A DNA stretch of 64,000 bases from Symsagittifera roscoffensis (Eukaryota; Xenacoelomorpha; Acoela; Convolutidae), in the NCBI RefSeq assembly GCF_963678635.1, contig NC_087062.1, positions 20,945,789 to 21,009,788 of the forward strand, read 5' to 3'. Each line of letters starts with the position of its first letter. The stretch's first letter is position 1. The notes beneath the pieces were generated by a model. The model had not been told where the DNA came from, ran no database searches, and saw nothing but the letters and a program-made list of their open reading frames with translations. Shown piece by piece: positions 1-11,420 of this stretch. The position numbers were made by a program, and so were the translations under genes.

Positions 1-305
1 AAAAAAGTGTCTCCAAGTTTTTTTCTGTTCAGTGCGGCACTGATTAGCGAAAAAATTTTCTTTAGAAACAAGTTTGACTATTGAATTGCGACAGAACATG
101 TGCAAAACACATACACTTCTTTATTTTTGGTTTTAACTCCTGAATAAATGTTCTCGATTGGGTAGTGAGTACATTTTCTTTTAAATATAGTGATATCATC
201 AGTCTGTGCTAGCTTTATATCCAATTACCAATAATCAATTGTTGTGCATAAATTGTATACACGCTGTACTGTGATAACCTATAAGGATTCTTGGTCACTA
301 GTTAA
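1..305 (+). repeat. 5' non-coding (LTR-like) segment of Gypsy element, copy 1, truncated by window edge
   Basis: The same sequence lies directly upstream of the gag start in every 5' copy (13975-14298 minus, 15285-15611 plus, about 20980-21423 plus). It is AT-rich, with oligo-T tracts and a TATA-like CTTTATATCC near 214, so it may hold the element promoter. It is called LTR-like only because of its position. No matching 3' copy was found downstream of pol, so a true LTR pair is not demonstrated. Confidence 0.55.
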
Positions 306-848
306 GTGAAACTTTTGCACTTTTTTATGTTCTGTTATTATTATCAGTTGTCAAACAATAAAAACCGTAGCAATCGAATTGAGTGTGTAAACAGTAAGAA
401 GCGGTATTTTAAAATGAGTCTAGACAAGTCGAGCAAATCTAAACTAAGTGATAGCTCTAGGAAACTTATACCAAAGAAACGAAGAAAATCAATGAACGAC
501 CTTTTTGTGGACTCGGACCAAAAAAGGGAAGAAACTTTTGAGCTGTCATGCGCCTTGCACCTTCCCTTTGGGGAACCGCGCCTTCTTCTAGTTCAATTTT
601 GTGCTCGAAAAAATTATGATAACCAATATCCGCCTTGTGTTTTGAAAAAACGTCCGCGTTCCGATTTAAAACTGCCCTTAGCGACTCAGACGCTCCCTCC
701 CCTATCTAACCTCTTAAGTGTTCTATCTCTGGCAAAACTGGTTTGTCAGACTCTAATTCATATGACGAGGGGCGTTCTCGAAAATTCGAGCACCTCGATA
801 AGCCGTCATCTGTTTCGGATCTCATTTAAAAAAATTTTTTTTTTTTAA
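306..848 (+). CDS. Chimeric ORF: gag N-terminus fused to antisense pol, copy 1
   Basis: An open frame of about 180 codons. An internal Met (MSLDKS..., near 415) is where normal Gag probably starts. The Lys/Arg-rich stretch after it (LIPKKRRKSMNDLFV) matches the Gag start seen elsewhere in the window, minus 13 bp present in the other gag copies. From about codon 75 the frame reads the complementary strand of the pol segment upstream of RT, so that part is not homologous to any retroviral protein. The same frame is open at 13432-13971 (minus) and 15612-16151 (plus). Openness may simply reflect low stop density opposite coding sequence. No evidence of expression is visible; it may be a non-functional by-product of the inversion. 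Confidence 0.3.
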   Translation: MKLLHFFMFCYYYQLSNNKNRSNRIECVNSKKRYFKMSLDKSSKSKLSDSSRKLIPKKRRKSMNDLFVDSDQKREETFELSCALHLPFGEPRLLLVQFCARKNYDNQYPPCVLKKRPRSDLKLPLATQTLPPLSNLLSVLSLAKLVCQTLIHMTRGVLENSSTSISRHLFRISFKKIFFF

Positions 849-1756
849 GATTTCAATTCATTAATCCTTTTCAAAACCAAATCTTTGTTAGCCTGAGGTG
901 GACAATCTTTTACTTGATGTCTTTCCAGGTTTGGTGTATCTTCATATTCCGTCCTCATTGGCAAAGCGTAGCCAAGTTTCCTTCCACGCTGGGTTGAAAC
1001 AGTTGTGTCCAGTGTATTCAACAATACACTCACACACGGCCCGTTTCGTGTAACGGAAAAGCTCCGGCCTAAAACCACTGAACTTTGACTGTTTGGGTTG
1101 GGTACCAAGCAAAACTGCTTACTATCACTCAATCCGTTCTTATTTCTTGTCCTAAAAATTGCTACCACTGCCTGTCCGGGCTGTAATTTTATTTTTCTGT
1201 CTAAAAAAAACTGGTTTATTATTCTCATCAGTTATTATTCTGCTTACCGGTCGCTTAACATACTTCCTGTCTGGGTTCCTAATAGTTTTTAGTCAATTAT
1301 TAAGGTCGATCATCACATCAAAGTTCCTGAAGAAGTCGCGCCCCAAAATGAACTGATCCGAATCGTCCAGTTCCTCTACTACAACGAAACTCATGCAGAG
1401 GTTGCGTCCTCCCATGTGAAGGATTGTTATTGGTGTTCTCCCGGCTACGTAAATCGCTCCACGTTTGGCGGCTGCCAATCGCAAATTCGTCGGTATTAGG
1501 TCTTCCCTGGGGGAGCCCATTCTTTCCCATGTCTTTTTCGGCATCACTGTATCTAGAAGTCCTGTTACTCCGGTTTTTCTTTCAATCGGTGTCTAGCAGA
1601 TGTGCAGTTACATCTGTTCGTATCGAATGTGTACAGCATCTTGATCCATTATGGCTTCATGACCAATTCTACGGACCTTGAGTTCTTCCTGACCCAAATA
1701 TATCTGTTCTATTTGGTCACTATCTGTTGTGACGTATTTCTTGATATACTAAAATA
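541..1756 (-). pseudogene. pol: Gypsy pol fragment: protease and protease-RT linker
   Basis: Read on the minus strand, 1547-1293 encodes a retropepsin: MPKKTWERMG, then the C-terminal FILGRDFFRNFDV hallmark. It continues through 1228-845 (LVPNPNSQSSVVLGRSFSV, LLNTLDTTVS) into the pre-RT linker down to about 541. The active-site stretch is damaged: where the plus-strand copies read LDTGAVVTVMPKK, this copy reads LDT directly followed by VMPKK. This is a 15 bp in-frame loss that removes the catalytic DTG glycine. There are also stops (for example after NELKS) and frame changes. No RT follows, because the fragment is cut by the fusion to the gag start at about 540. Non-functional. Confidence 0.8.
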
Positions 1757-2540
1757 CTAACCCCGTCCACGTTCAACATCACTTGATATGGTCCATAGAA
1801 TTCCATGTAGCGCCCGTGAAGTTTCTTTATTCGAGTGCCACCCGTTGTTTACAACGCTCGCACAGCCCTCGATTAAGTGCGTGGCTCTGCTTGTCTCTGA
1901 TAATCTGCATATATCCAAACGCATAAAGGTGAACTCCGAAGGCTCACTTAGGTTCCTGATTACCTGTTGTCTAGCCACTAAGCTTTTCACTGTGTCTTGC
2001 TTCCTTGTGGCACCATACAGAATTTCTGTCCGGAGATTTCATTCAGCTTCATGCTCAAACTACTGGGTGCCCTCGTTTCTTCCATCTCCGATGCTTCAAA
2101 AGCTTTGAGCTGCTCTTGAGTTCTCTCGTTTTCTAGTTCGAGCTTGACTATCTGTTCTACCTGCCTTGTCACCAATTCCGGTTGCACTCTATTAAAGGCA
2201 TCTCTCGCTGCTGCTTTATAGTCGATTTTAAAATCGTCAGATGCGTTTCCAGGCTCTGGTTCACTCGTTTCTTCTATCACGACTTGCATTTTCATCGTAG
2301 CCAGCCTTGCGGGTTTTCTTTGCTGCGGGCCTTTGCCTTGCTCATCAGACGTGCCTTGCTGGCTTTCACACCCGTTAAAGCTTCCTCATGCCTAGGATGA
2401 TTGATGTCTGCCACAGTATCCCAAAACTGTGGACAATCTGATTTGAAATGACCCTTCAAGTTACAAAAGAAATACCTGGGACCGAATTTTGCAAATATTC
2501 CTCTCATGAAAACTTCATGATCGACTTCTGATGCAACTTT
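1757..2540 (-). pseudogene. gag: Gypsy gag C-terminal part with zinc knuckle (unit f)
   Basis: Minus-strand segments covering the nucleocapsid-like end of Gag. The knuckle reads YFFCNLKGHFKSDC, that is C-x4-H-x4-C. The first Cys expected in a CCHC knuckle (C-x2-C) is Tyr here and in every other copy. Downstream is a charged coiled-coil-like stretch (VEQIVKLELENERTQEQLKA) and then RNLSEPSEFTFM. Unlike the plus-strand copies, this one keeps Gln (CAG) after ELVTR, where the others have TAG. The segments lie in different frames, so this is a decayed coding region. Confidence 0.75.
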
Positions 2541-3171
2541 ATCTTCGAGGACAAAGCCTATCGCCTTCATACTTTGTTTGTAGATTGGGCATGCTGATAC
2601 ATGATGGTTCTGTCGAACTGCAGCTTGCGCAAGAGCGTCTCTTGTGCATGTCAGCCCTAGGTTTGTACCAGTTGTTATTAGCAGATCCATTGTTGAAAAA
2701 GCTGTAATTGTTTTTGTGGTAGCCAGATCTCATAGGAGGCTTTAGTAACAGATACTCCTTGGATTTCAGTCTCCATTCTTCCGGTGTAGGCGCATTGGTT
2801 GAAAGTGGTGTGTAACGCGTTGCTAACATTTTCCGAAGCTCATCGTTCCTCTCACCATCTATGAGTTTTGAGGCTACTGCCAGGTTCATCTTGCTATTTG
2901 ACTCGTCCGATTGACTACGCCTTCTAAGCATTTCTGAGTCATCTAGGAACTTGTCTATCGTTTCGTCTTCACGTTGCCTCCGTTTCTCAAAGCGCATCAT
3001 CGCTTGGTGTCCTTGTACTTCTGAGCCAAAACGATTCAAAATGATTTCAAAGATTTTCTCGGTGGTGTCCCGCTGGTGTTGCTTTTTGGCCATCACGCAA
3101 TTCAGGGCTGTCTCTTCCAGATTGCTGGTGAGCGCACTGCATTTTTTCTTTCTGTCAATTTTTTTCCTCAA
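2539..3171 (-). pseudogene. gag: Gypsy gag capsid-like region (unit f)
   Basis: A 210-codon minus-strand frame with the Gag capsid-type motif of Ty3/Gypsy elements: helical, charged RRQREDETIDKFLDDSEML, then NLAVASKFIDGERNDELRK, then APTPEEWRLKSKEYLLLKPP, followed by an Asn-rich linker and the start of a CxxC (SCASC) knuckle. In the element this region forms the particle shell. No ATG in good context starts it; it follows a short frame-broken spacer also seen in all other copies. It is one of the longest surviving gag frames of the minus block, but it is cut off from both its N- and C-terminal parts. Confidence 0.75.
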
Positions 3172-3321
3172 AATGCAGCTTTATTACCTCTATCCAGGTA
3201 ACTATACAGCCGCCGTCAGATTCAAACTTACAGCATCTTGATTTTTTGAAAACACTTCCTGCCTTCTAGCTGCGTTCACTGGTCCTAGATAACTTCGTCA
3301 GGAAAATTTTCAAGGACCTGT

Positions 3322-4713
3322 TTAGAGGTTCAATTCTGTAGCCATTGCCGTTGCATCACGTGAATGCAACGCTTGATCGTTGTTGCACTCTGATTTACCT
3401 CCTGTTCGTGTCGCTGGGTTGACATCTTCCTTGATTCTTGTCACTCCAGCTTGTGAAATTACTTCTCCTAGTCGCATTTGCGTCTCGCATCGGTCGTTCG
3501 TTTGAGGTCGGTCTGTTGCCAGTAGAATCTTCTCTGATTTTCGTTGGGCCCTCGGCCTACTATTCCCGGTGGCATAGCTGGATGAATTGTCCCTTCCTCT
3601 CGTAGACACATATGTCCTTCCTCTATTAGGATGGTCGTTGAAGTTCACTCTCGGCTCCATGTTGCGCTTCCCCGAGTTTGCTCATCTATTCCAAGATGCA
3701 CTCTCGTTTCTCAATCGTGTCTCTCTTTGCTCAGCCTCACTCGTCATTCGCGACAAGTTTTTGGCCAAGTATTCATCCGTCCTTTCTTTTAAACGTTTTT
3801 CGCTTCTGCTGACTTCTTGTCTGTTGCGGCTAACTTCTTCCCGCAGGCTTTCTCTCTCAACATGAACTGCGCTTTCTATTTCACCCATTCTTATGGACAT
3901 CTGTTCGGTCTGCCCACCCATGCTATCCACAGTCCTGGTTAAGGCCTCTTCCATTGATGCCCGGTTGTCCACTTATGGCATCCTTAGAGGTGGCGTCACC
4001 CTATTGGTTTCAGGCAGTTTAGTGGTGGTCGAGACTCGAGTTTTACTTCTCTATCTCGATGTTTCTTCATAATCAGCCGCTGATTCCGCTGGTCTGATAC
4101 TTGACCCTGTGTTCCTATTCTTTCCGGGTTGCACTTCCAAGTTTGTCATGGTCATAAACTCTCCTGACTGTTCTATTCCATCAAAACTCTTGTTTATGGT
4201 TCTGACCACACCAAAATAATACGAATAGCCAGTCTCCATGTTTAAGGATGCTTCGTTTTCATGGGTCGAACTGTTTAGGCTTACTTGAGGTTCGAAGTAA
4301 TCGAATTTCTGATTGCCCTCCTCCTCTTCCTGGGTATCTACTTTATCACCTGTACCCAATCCCAGAGTGAATGGGAAGAACTTTCCCAAAGTGCCCTTGA
4401 CTTGTTCTGAAAACGAGGCGGACGTTGCTGTTTTCTCTGTCAACCCATGCATCATGGTATTATCAGTGGGTGATCTGCTGTTGCTGCATTTTCAGTCGAG
4501 ATATTGGACAGTTTCGACATCTCCTCTTGATCTAGAGTCCCGGTGGAATAGCAAAATTGTGGCCTTGTTCTATGTGAGTAGATTCACTTAACATCCTTCA
4601 TTCCCATTTTCTTCCTTTCCATGTCCAGCCCGATTCTCATCCACAGCGGGGATTGGATGGGTCTCTACTTCTAACATTGGCTTTTCTTCTTCCGAGGCCT
4701 TTTTTCTTCTTCC
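3322..4713 (-). pseudogene. gag: Gypsy gag N-terminal region (unit f)
   Basis: Minus-strand pieces in the order MMHGLTEKTATSASF (from 4455), VRTINKSFDGIEQSGEF, PADYEETSR, then after the stop near 3973 MDNRASMEEALTRTVDSMGG (3972-3682), and an Arg/Gly-rich NRGRTYVSTRGRDNSSSY (3660-3322). The part with EKRLKERTDEYLAKNLSRM is predicted coiled coil. In-frame stops and frame changes occur at the same places as in the sister copies. Upstream it joins unit e at about 4714. Confidence 0.75.
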
Positions 4714-5340
4714 GATTTTACCTCTCTGTCTCGATGTTTCTTCATAATCAGCCGCTGGTTCCGCTGGTGTGATATTTGACCCTGTGTTCCTGTTCTTTCC
4801 GGGTTGCACTTCCAAGTTTGTCATGGTCATGAACTCTCTTGACTGTTCTATTCCATCAAAACTCTTGTTTATGGTTCTGACCACACCAAAATGATACGAA
4901 TAGCCAGTCTCCATGTTTGTGGATGCTTCGTTTTCACGGGTCGAACTGTTTAGGCTTACTTGAGATTCGAAGTCATCGAATTTCTCATTGCCTTCCTCCT
5001 CTTCCTGGGTATATATTTTATCACCTGTACCCAATCCCATAGTGAATGGGAAGAACTTTCTCAAAGTGCTCTTGACTTGTTCTGAAAACGAGGCGGACAT
5101 TGCTGTTTTCTCTGTCACCCCATGCATCATGGTATTATCAGTGGGTGATCCTGCTGTTGCTGCATTTTGAGTCGAGATGTCGGACAGTTCCGACATCTCC
5201 TCTTGATCTAGAGTCCCGGTGGAATAGCGAAATTGAGCCCTTGTTCTATGTGAGTAGATTCACTTGTCATCCTTCTATTCCCATTTTCATCCGTTCCATG
5301 TCCAGCCCGATTCTCATCCAGAGCGGGGATCGGATGGGTC
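4714..5340 (-). pseudogene. gag: Short partial gag unit (unit e)
   Basis: A 0.63 kb repeat unit holding only the Gag N-terminal segment (from PIPALDENRAGHG through MSELSDIST and MTMTNLEVQPGKNRN). The left junction fuses EETSRQRGK directly to IGRRKKASEEEKPMLEVE of a downstream gag copy, giving a 202-codon frame at 4588-5196. The right junction (about 5340) joins the gag C-terminal VIEETSEP segment of unit d. Both joins differ from the junction used by units b-d. Confidence 0.75.
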
Positions 5341-7798
5341 TGGTTCACTCGTTTCTTCTATCACGGCTTGCATTTTCTTCGTAGCCAGCCTTGCGGGTTT
5401 TCTTTGCTGCGGGCCTCCGCCTCGCTCATCAGACGTGCCTTGCTGGCTTTCACACCCGTTAAAGCTTCCTCATGCCTAGGATGCTTGATGTCTGCCACAG
5501 TGTCCCAAAACTGTGGACAATCTGATTTGAATTGACCCTTCAAATTACAAAAGAAATATTATTCTTTTGCAATTATTCCTCTCATGAAAACTTCATGATC
5601 GACTTCTGATGCAATTTTATCTTCGAGGACAAAACCTATCGCCTTCATACTTTGTTTTTAGATTGGGTATGCTGATACTTGATGGCTCTGTCGAACTGCA
5701 GCTTGAACAAGAGCGTCTCTTGTCCATGTCAGCCCTAGGTTTGTACCAGTTGTTATTAGCAGGTCCATTGTTAAAAAAGCTGCAATTGTTTTTGTAGTAG
5801 CCAGATCTCATAGGAGGCTTTAGTAACAGATACTACTTGGATTTCAGTCTCCATTCTTCCGGTGTAGGCGCATTGGTTGAACGTGGTGTGTAATGCGTTG
5901 CTAAAATTGCCCGAAGCTCATCGTTCCTCTCACCATCTATGAATTTTGAGGCTACTGCCAGGTTCATATTGCTATTTGACTCGTCCGATTGACTACGCCT
6001 TCTAAGCATTTCTGAGTCATCTAGGAACTTGTCTATTGTTTCGTCTTCACGTTGCTTTCGTTTCTGGAAGCGCATCATCGCTTGGTGTCCTTGTACCCCT
6101 GAGCCAAAACGATTCAAAACGATTTCAAATATTTTCTCGGCGGTGGTGTCCCGCTGGAGTTGCTTTTTGGCCATCACGCAATTCGGGGCTGCCTCTTCCA
6201 GGTTGCTGGTGAGCGCACTGCATTCTTTCTTTCTGTCTGTTTTCTTTCTCAAAATGCAGCATTATTACCTCTATCCAGGTAACTATACAGCCGCCGTCAG
6301 ATTCATCCTTATAGCATCTTGGTTTTTGAATATCCTTCTGGAATTCTCGCTGCGTTCACTGGTCCCGTCAGGAATTTTTTAAAAGGATCTGTTCAGAGGT
6401 TCCATTCTGTAGCCATTGCCGTTGCATCACGTGAATGCACCGCTTGATCGTTGTTGCCCTCTGATTAAGGCTCTGGAATTTCCCTCCTGTTCGTGTCGCT
6501 GGGTTGACATCTTCCTTGATTCTTGTCACTCCAGCTTGTGAAATCACTTCCCCTAGTCGCATTTGTGTCTCGCATCAGTCGTTCGTTTGAGGTCGGTCTG
6601 TTGCCAGTAGAATCTCCTCTGATTTTCGTTGGGCCCTCGGCTATTATTCCCGGTGGCATAGCTGGATGAATTGTCCCTTCCTCTCGTGGACCCATATGTC
6701 CTTCCTCTATTAGGATGGTCGTTGAAGTTCACCTTCGGCTCCCTGTTGCGCTCTCCCGAGTTTGATCCTCTATTCCAAGATGCACTCTTGTTTCTCAATC
6801 GTGTCTCTCTTTGCTCAGCCTCACTCGTCATTCGCGACAAGTTTTTGGCCAAGTATTCATCCGTCCTTTCTTTCAAACGTTTTTCGCTTCTGCTGACTTC
6901 TTGTGTGTTGCGGTTAACTTCTTCCCGCAGGCTTTCTCTCTCAACGTGAACTGAGCTTTCTATTTCACCCATTCTTATAGACATCTGTTCAGTCTGCCCA
7001 CCCATGCTATCCACAGTCCTGGTTAAGGTCTCTTCCACTGATGCCCGGTTGTCCACTTATGGCGTCCTTAGGGGTGGCGTCGCCCTATTGGTTTCAGGCA
7101 GTTTGATGGTGGTCGAGACTCGAGTTTTACCTCTCTGTCTCGATGATTCTTCATAATCAGCCGCTGGTTCCGCTGGTGTGATACTTGACCCTGTGTTCCT
7201 GTTCTTTCCGGGTTGCACTTCCAAGTTTGTCATAGTCATGAACTCTCTTGAATGTTCTATTCCATCAAAACTCTTGTTTATGGTTCTGACCTCACCAAAA
7301 TGATACGAATAGCCAGTCTCCATGTTTGTGGATGCTTCGTTTTCATGGGTCGAACTGTTTAGGCTTACTTGAGGTTCGAAGTCATCGAATTTCTCATTGC
7401 CTTCCTCCTCTTCCTGGGTATCTATTTTATCACCTGTACCCAATCCCATAGTGAATGGGAAGAACTTTCCCAAAGTGCTCTTGACTTGTTCTCAAAACGA
7501 GGCGGACGTTGCTGTTTTCTCTGTCACCCCATGCATCATGGTATTATCAGTGGGTGATCCTGCTGTTGCTGCATTTTCAGTCGAGATGTCGGACAGTTCC
7601 GACATCTCCTTTTGATCTAGAGTCCCGGTGGAATAGCGAAATTGAGCCCTTGTTCTATGTGAGTAGATTCACTTGTCATCCTTCTATTCCCATTTTCTTC
7701 CGTTCCATGCCCAGCCCGATTCTCATCCAGAGCGGGGATCGGATGGGTCTCTACTTCTAACATTGGCTTTTCTTCTTCCGAGGCCTTTTTTTTTCTTC
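5341..7798 (-). pseudogene. gag: Gag repeat unit d (2.46 kb)
   Basis: A longer minus-strand unit running from ASEEEKPMLEVE (about 7790) through MSELSDIS, MDNRASVEETLTRTVDSMGG (7056-6553), the capsid-like block (6252-5833) and the zinc-knuckle tail (5543-5361, FKSDCPQFWDTVADIKHPRH) to VIEETSEP, where it breaks into unit e. It includes the nucleocapsid that units a-c lack. The stop after EEWRLKSK and the separation from the Asn-rich linker mark further decay. Confidence 0.75.
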
Positions 7799-9611
7799 CG
7801 ATTGACTACGCCTTCTAAGCATTTCTGAGTCATCTAGGAACTTATCTATCGTTTCTTCTTCACGTTGCCTCCGTTTCTCGAAGCGCATCATCGCTTGGTG
7901 CCCTTGTACCCCTGAGCCAAAACGATTAAAAATGATTTGAAACGTTTTCTCGGCGGTGCCCCGCTGGAGTTGCTTTTTGGCCATCACGCAATTCGGGGCT
8001 GCCCCTTCCAGGTTGCTGGTGAGCGCACTGCATTCTTTCTTTCTGTCTGTTTTCTTTCTCAAAATGCAGCATTATTACCTCTATCCAGGTAACTATACAG
8101 CCGCCGTCAGATTCATCCTTATAGCATCTTGGTTTTTTGAATATCCTTCTGGACTTCTCGCTGCGTTCAATGGTCCCGTCAGGAAATTTTTAAAAGGATC
8201 TGTTCAGAGGTTCCATTTTGTAGCCATTGCCGTTGCATCACGTGAATGCACCGCTTGATCGTTGTTGCCTTCTGATTGAGGCTCTGGAATTTCCCTCCTG
8301 TTCGTGTCGCTGGGTTGACATCTTCCTTGATTCTTGTCACTCCAGCTTGAGAAATCACTTCCCCTAGTCGCATTTGCGTCTCGCATCGGTCGTTCGTTTG
8401 AGGTCGGTCTGTTGCCAGTAGAATCTCCTCTGATTTTCGTTGGCCCTCGGCTAATATTCCCGGTGGCATAGCTGGATGAATTGTCCCTTCCTCTCGTGGA
8501 CCCATATGTCCTTCCTCTATTAGGATGGTCGTTGAAGTTCACTCTCGGCTCCCTGTTGCGCTCTCCCGAGTTTGCTCATCTATTCCAAGATGCACTCTCA
8601 TTTCTCAATCGTGTCTCTCTTTGCTCAGCCTCACTCGTCATTCGCGACAAGTTTTTGGCCAAGTATTCATCCGTCTTTTCTTTCAAACGTTTTTCGCTTC
8701 TGCTGACTTCTTGTCTGTTGCGGTTAACTCTTTCCCGCAGGCTTTCTCTCTCAACGTGAACTGCGCTTTCTATTTCACCCATTCTTATGGATATCTGTTC
8801 AGTCTGCCCACCCATGCTATCCACAGTCCTGGTTAAGATCTCTTCCACTGATGCCCGGTTGTCCACTTATGGCGTCCTTAGAGGTGGCGTCACCCTATTG
8901 GTTTCAGGCAGTTTGATGGTGGTCGAGACTCGAGTTTTACCTCTCTGTCTCGATGTTTCTTCATAATCAGCCGCTGGTTCCGCTGGTGTGATACTTGACC
9001 CTCTGTTCCTGTTCTTTCCGGGTTGCACTTCCATGATAGTCTTGGTCATGAACTCTCTTGACTGTTCTATTCCATCAAAACTCGTGTTTATGGTTCTGAC
9101 CACACCAAAATGATACGTATAGCCAGTCTCCATGTTTGTGGATGCTTCGTTTTCATGGGTCGAACTGTTTAGGCTTACTTGAGGTTCAAAGTCATCGAAG
9201 TTCTCATTGCCTTCCTCCCCTTCCTGGGTATCTATTTTATCACCTGTACCCAATCCCATAGTGAATGGAATGGAAAGAACTTGCCCAAAGTGCTCTTGAC
9301 TTGTTCTGAAAACGAGGCGGACGTTGCTGTTTTCTCTGTCACCCCATGCATCATGGTATTATCAGTGGGTGATCCTGCTGTTGTTGCATTTTCAGTCGAG
9401 ATGTCGGACAATTCCGACATCTCCTCTTGATCTAGAGTCCCGGTGGAATAGCGAAATTGAGCCCTTGTTCTATATGAGTAGATTCACTTGTCATCCTTCT
9501 ATTCCCATTTCCTTCCGTTCCATCTCCAGCCCGATTCTCATCCAGAGCGGGGATTGGTTGGGTCTCTACTTCTAACATTGGCTTTTCTTCTTCCGAGGCC
9601 TTTTTTTTCTT
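7799..9611 (-). pseudogene. gag: Gag repeat unit c (1.81 kb)
   Basis: A minus-strand tandem unit. It starts just left of the junction at 9612, where capsid LRRRSQS of unit b joins a new gag N-terminal ASEEEKPML. It carries MSELSDIST (9420-9232), EGEEGNENFDDFEPQ (9259-8867), MDNRASVEEILTRTVDSMGG (8866-8576), the Arg-rich region (8542-8204) and a truncated capsid block (8062-7757) that ends at LRRRSQSEEKKRPRKK by running into the next unit. Same internal stops as its neighbours. Confidence 0.75.
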
Positions 9612-11420
9612 CCGATTGACTACGCCTTCTAAGCATTTCTGAGTCAGCTAGGAATTTATCTATCGTTTCTTCTTCACGTTGCCTCTTTTCTCGAAGCGCA
9701 TCATCGCTTGGTGTCCTTGTACCCCTGAGCCAAAACGATTCAAAATGAATTCAAAGGTTTTCTCGGCGGTGTCCCGCGGGTGTTGTTTTTTGGCCATCAC
9801 GCAATTCAGGGCTGTCCCTTCCAGGTTGCTGGTGAGCGCACTGCATTCTTTCTTTCTGTCTGTTTTCTTTCTCAAAATGCAGCATTATTACCTCTATCCA
9901 GGTAACTATACAGCCGCCGTCAGATTCATCCTTATAGCATCTTGGTTTTTTGAATATCCTTCTGGACTTCTCGCTGCGTTCACTGGTCCCGTCAGGAAAT
10001 TTTTAAAAGGATCTGTTCAGAGGTTCCATTCTTTAGCCATTGCCGTTGCATCACGTGAATGCACCGCTTGATCGTTGTTGCCTTCTGATTGAGGCTCTGG
10101 AATTTCCCTCCCGTTCGTGTCGCTGGGTTGACATCTTTCTTGATTCTTGTCACTCCAGCTTGTGAAATCACTTCCCCTAGTCGCATTTGCGTCTCGCATC
10201 GGTCGTTCGTTTGAGGTCGGTCTGTTGCCAGTAGAATCTCCTCTGATTTTCGTTGGGCCCTCGGCTATTATTCCCGGTGGCATAGCTGGATGAATTGTCC
10301 CTTCCTCTCGTGGACCCATATGTCCTTCCTCTATTAGGATGGTCGTTGAAGTTCACTCTCGGCTCCCTGTTGCGCTCTCCCGAGTTTGCTCCTCTATTCC
10401 AAGATGCACTCTTGTTTCTCAATCGTGTCTCTCTCTGCTCAGCCTCACTCGTCATTCGCGACAAGTTTTTGGCCAAGTATTCATCCGTCTTTTCTTTCAA
10501 ACGTTTTTCGCTTCTGCTGACTTCTTGTCTGTTGCGGTTAACTTCTTCCCGCAGGCTTTCTCTCTCAACGTGAACTGCGCTTTCTATTTCACCCATTCTT
10601 ATGGATATCTGTTCAGTCTGCCCACCCATGCTATCCACAGTCCTGGTTAAGGTCTCTTCCACTGATGCCCGGTTGTCCACTTATGGCGTCCTTAGAGGTG
10701 GCGTCACCCTATTGGTTTCAGGCAGTTTGATGGTGGTCGAGACTCGAGTTTTACCTCTCTGTCTCGATGTTTCTTCATAATCAGCCGCTGGTTCCGCTGG
10801 TGTGATACTTGACCTGTGTTCCTGTTCTTTCCGGGTTGCACTTCCAAGATTGTCTTGGTCATGAACTCTCTTGACTGTTCTATTCCATCAAAACTCGTGT
10901 TTATGGTTCTGACCACACCAAAATGATACGAATAGCCAGTCTCCATGTTTGTGGATGCTTCGTTTTCATGGGTCGAACTGTTTGGGCTTACTTGAGGTTC
11001 GAAGTCATCGAACTTCTCATTGCCTTCCTCCCCTTCCTGGGTATCTATTTTATCACCTGTACCCAATCCCATAGTGAATGGAAAGAACTTGCCCAAAGTG
11101 CTCTTGACCTTGTTCTGAAAACGAGGCGGCGTTGCTGTTTTCTCTGTCACCCCATGCATCATGGTATTATCAGTGGGTGATCCTGCTGTTGCTGCATTTT
11201 CAGTCGAGATGTCGGACAGTTCCGACATCTCCTCTTGAAGTAGAGTCCCAGTGGAATAGCGAAATTGAGCCCTTGTTCTATATGAGTAGATTCACTAGTC
11301 ATCCTTCTATTCCCATTTTCTTCCGTTCCATCTCCAGCCCGATTCTCATCCAGAGCGGGGATTGGATGGGTCTCTACTTTTAACATTGGCTTTTCTTCTT
11401 CCGAGGCATTTTTTTTCTTC
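9612..11420 (-). pseudogene. gag: Gag repeat unit b (1.81 kb)
   Basis: Same layout and nearly the same length as unit c. Segments: MSELSDISTENAATAGSPTD (11228-10704), MDNRASVEETLTRTVDSMGG (10680-10177), Arg-rich region (10319-10017), truncated capsid (9875-9660). The ends are the same hybrid junction, LRRRSQS joined to ASEEEKPML across an A-rich GGAAGAAAAA stretch. A 1-2 bp difference near 11130 shifts the frame around EKTATPPRFQNKVKSTL. Confidence 0.75.

Larger units (their letters stand above)
1..903 (+). repeat. Left arm of long inverted repeat (copy 1)
   Basis: This block reappears in reverse complement at 13379-14298 and again in direct orientation at 15285-16205. It is a composite: element 5' non-coding sequence, then the first gag codons on the plus strand, then from about 540 a pol fragment in the opposite orientation. 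The shared block ends inside pol at the CCTGAGGTGG next to 903. Beyond that the left copy simply continues into pol, whereas the right copy jumps to a gag start. Confidence 0.85.

Noticed and set aside
3587-3865. Hydrophobic, Leu/Ser-rich frames suggesting membrane proteins.
   Set aside because: Also antisense to gag; the composition results from the charged sense strand.
8481-8759. Plus-strand 92-codon frames (SLPLVDPYVLPLLG type) repeated in each gag unit.
   Set aside because: They are antisense shadows of the gag coiled-coil region and follow its codon structure.
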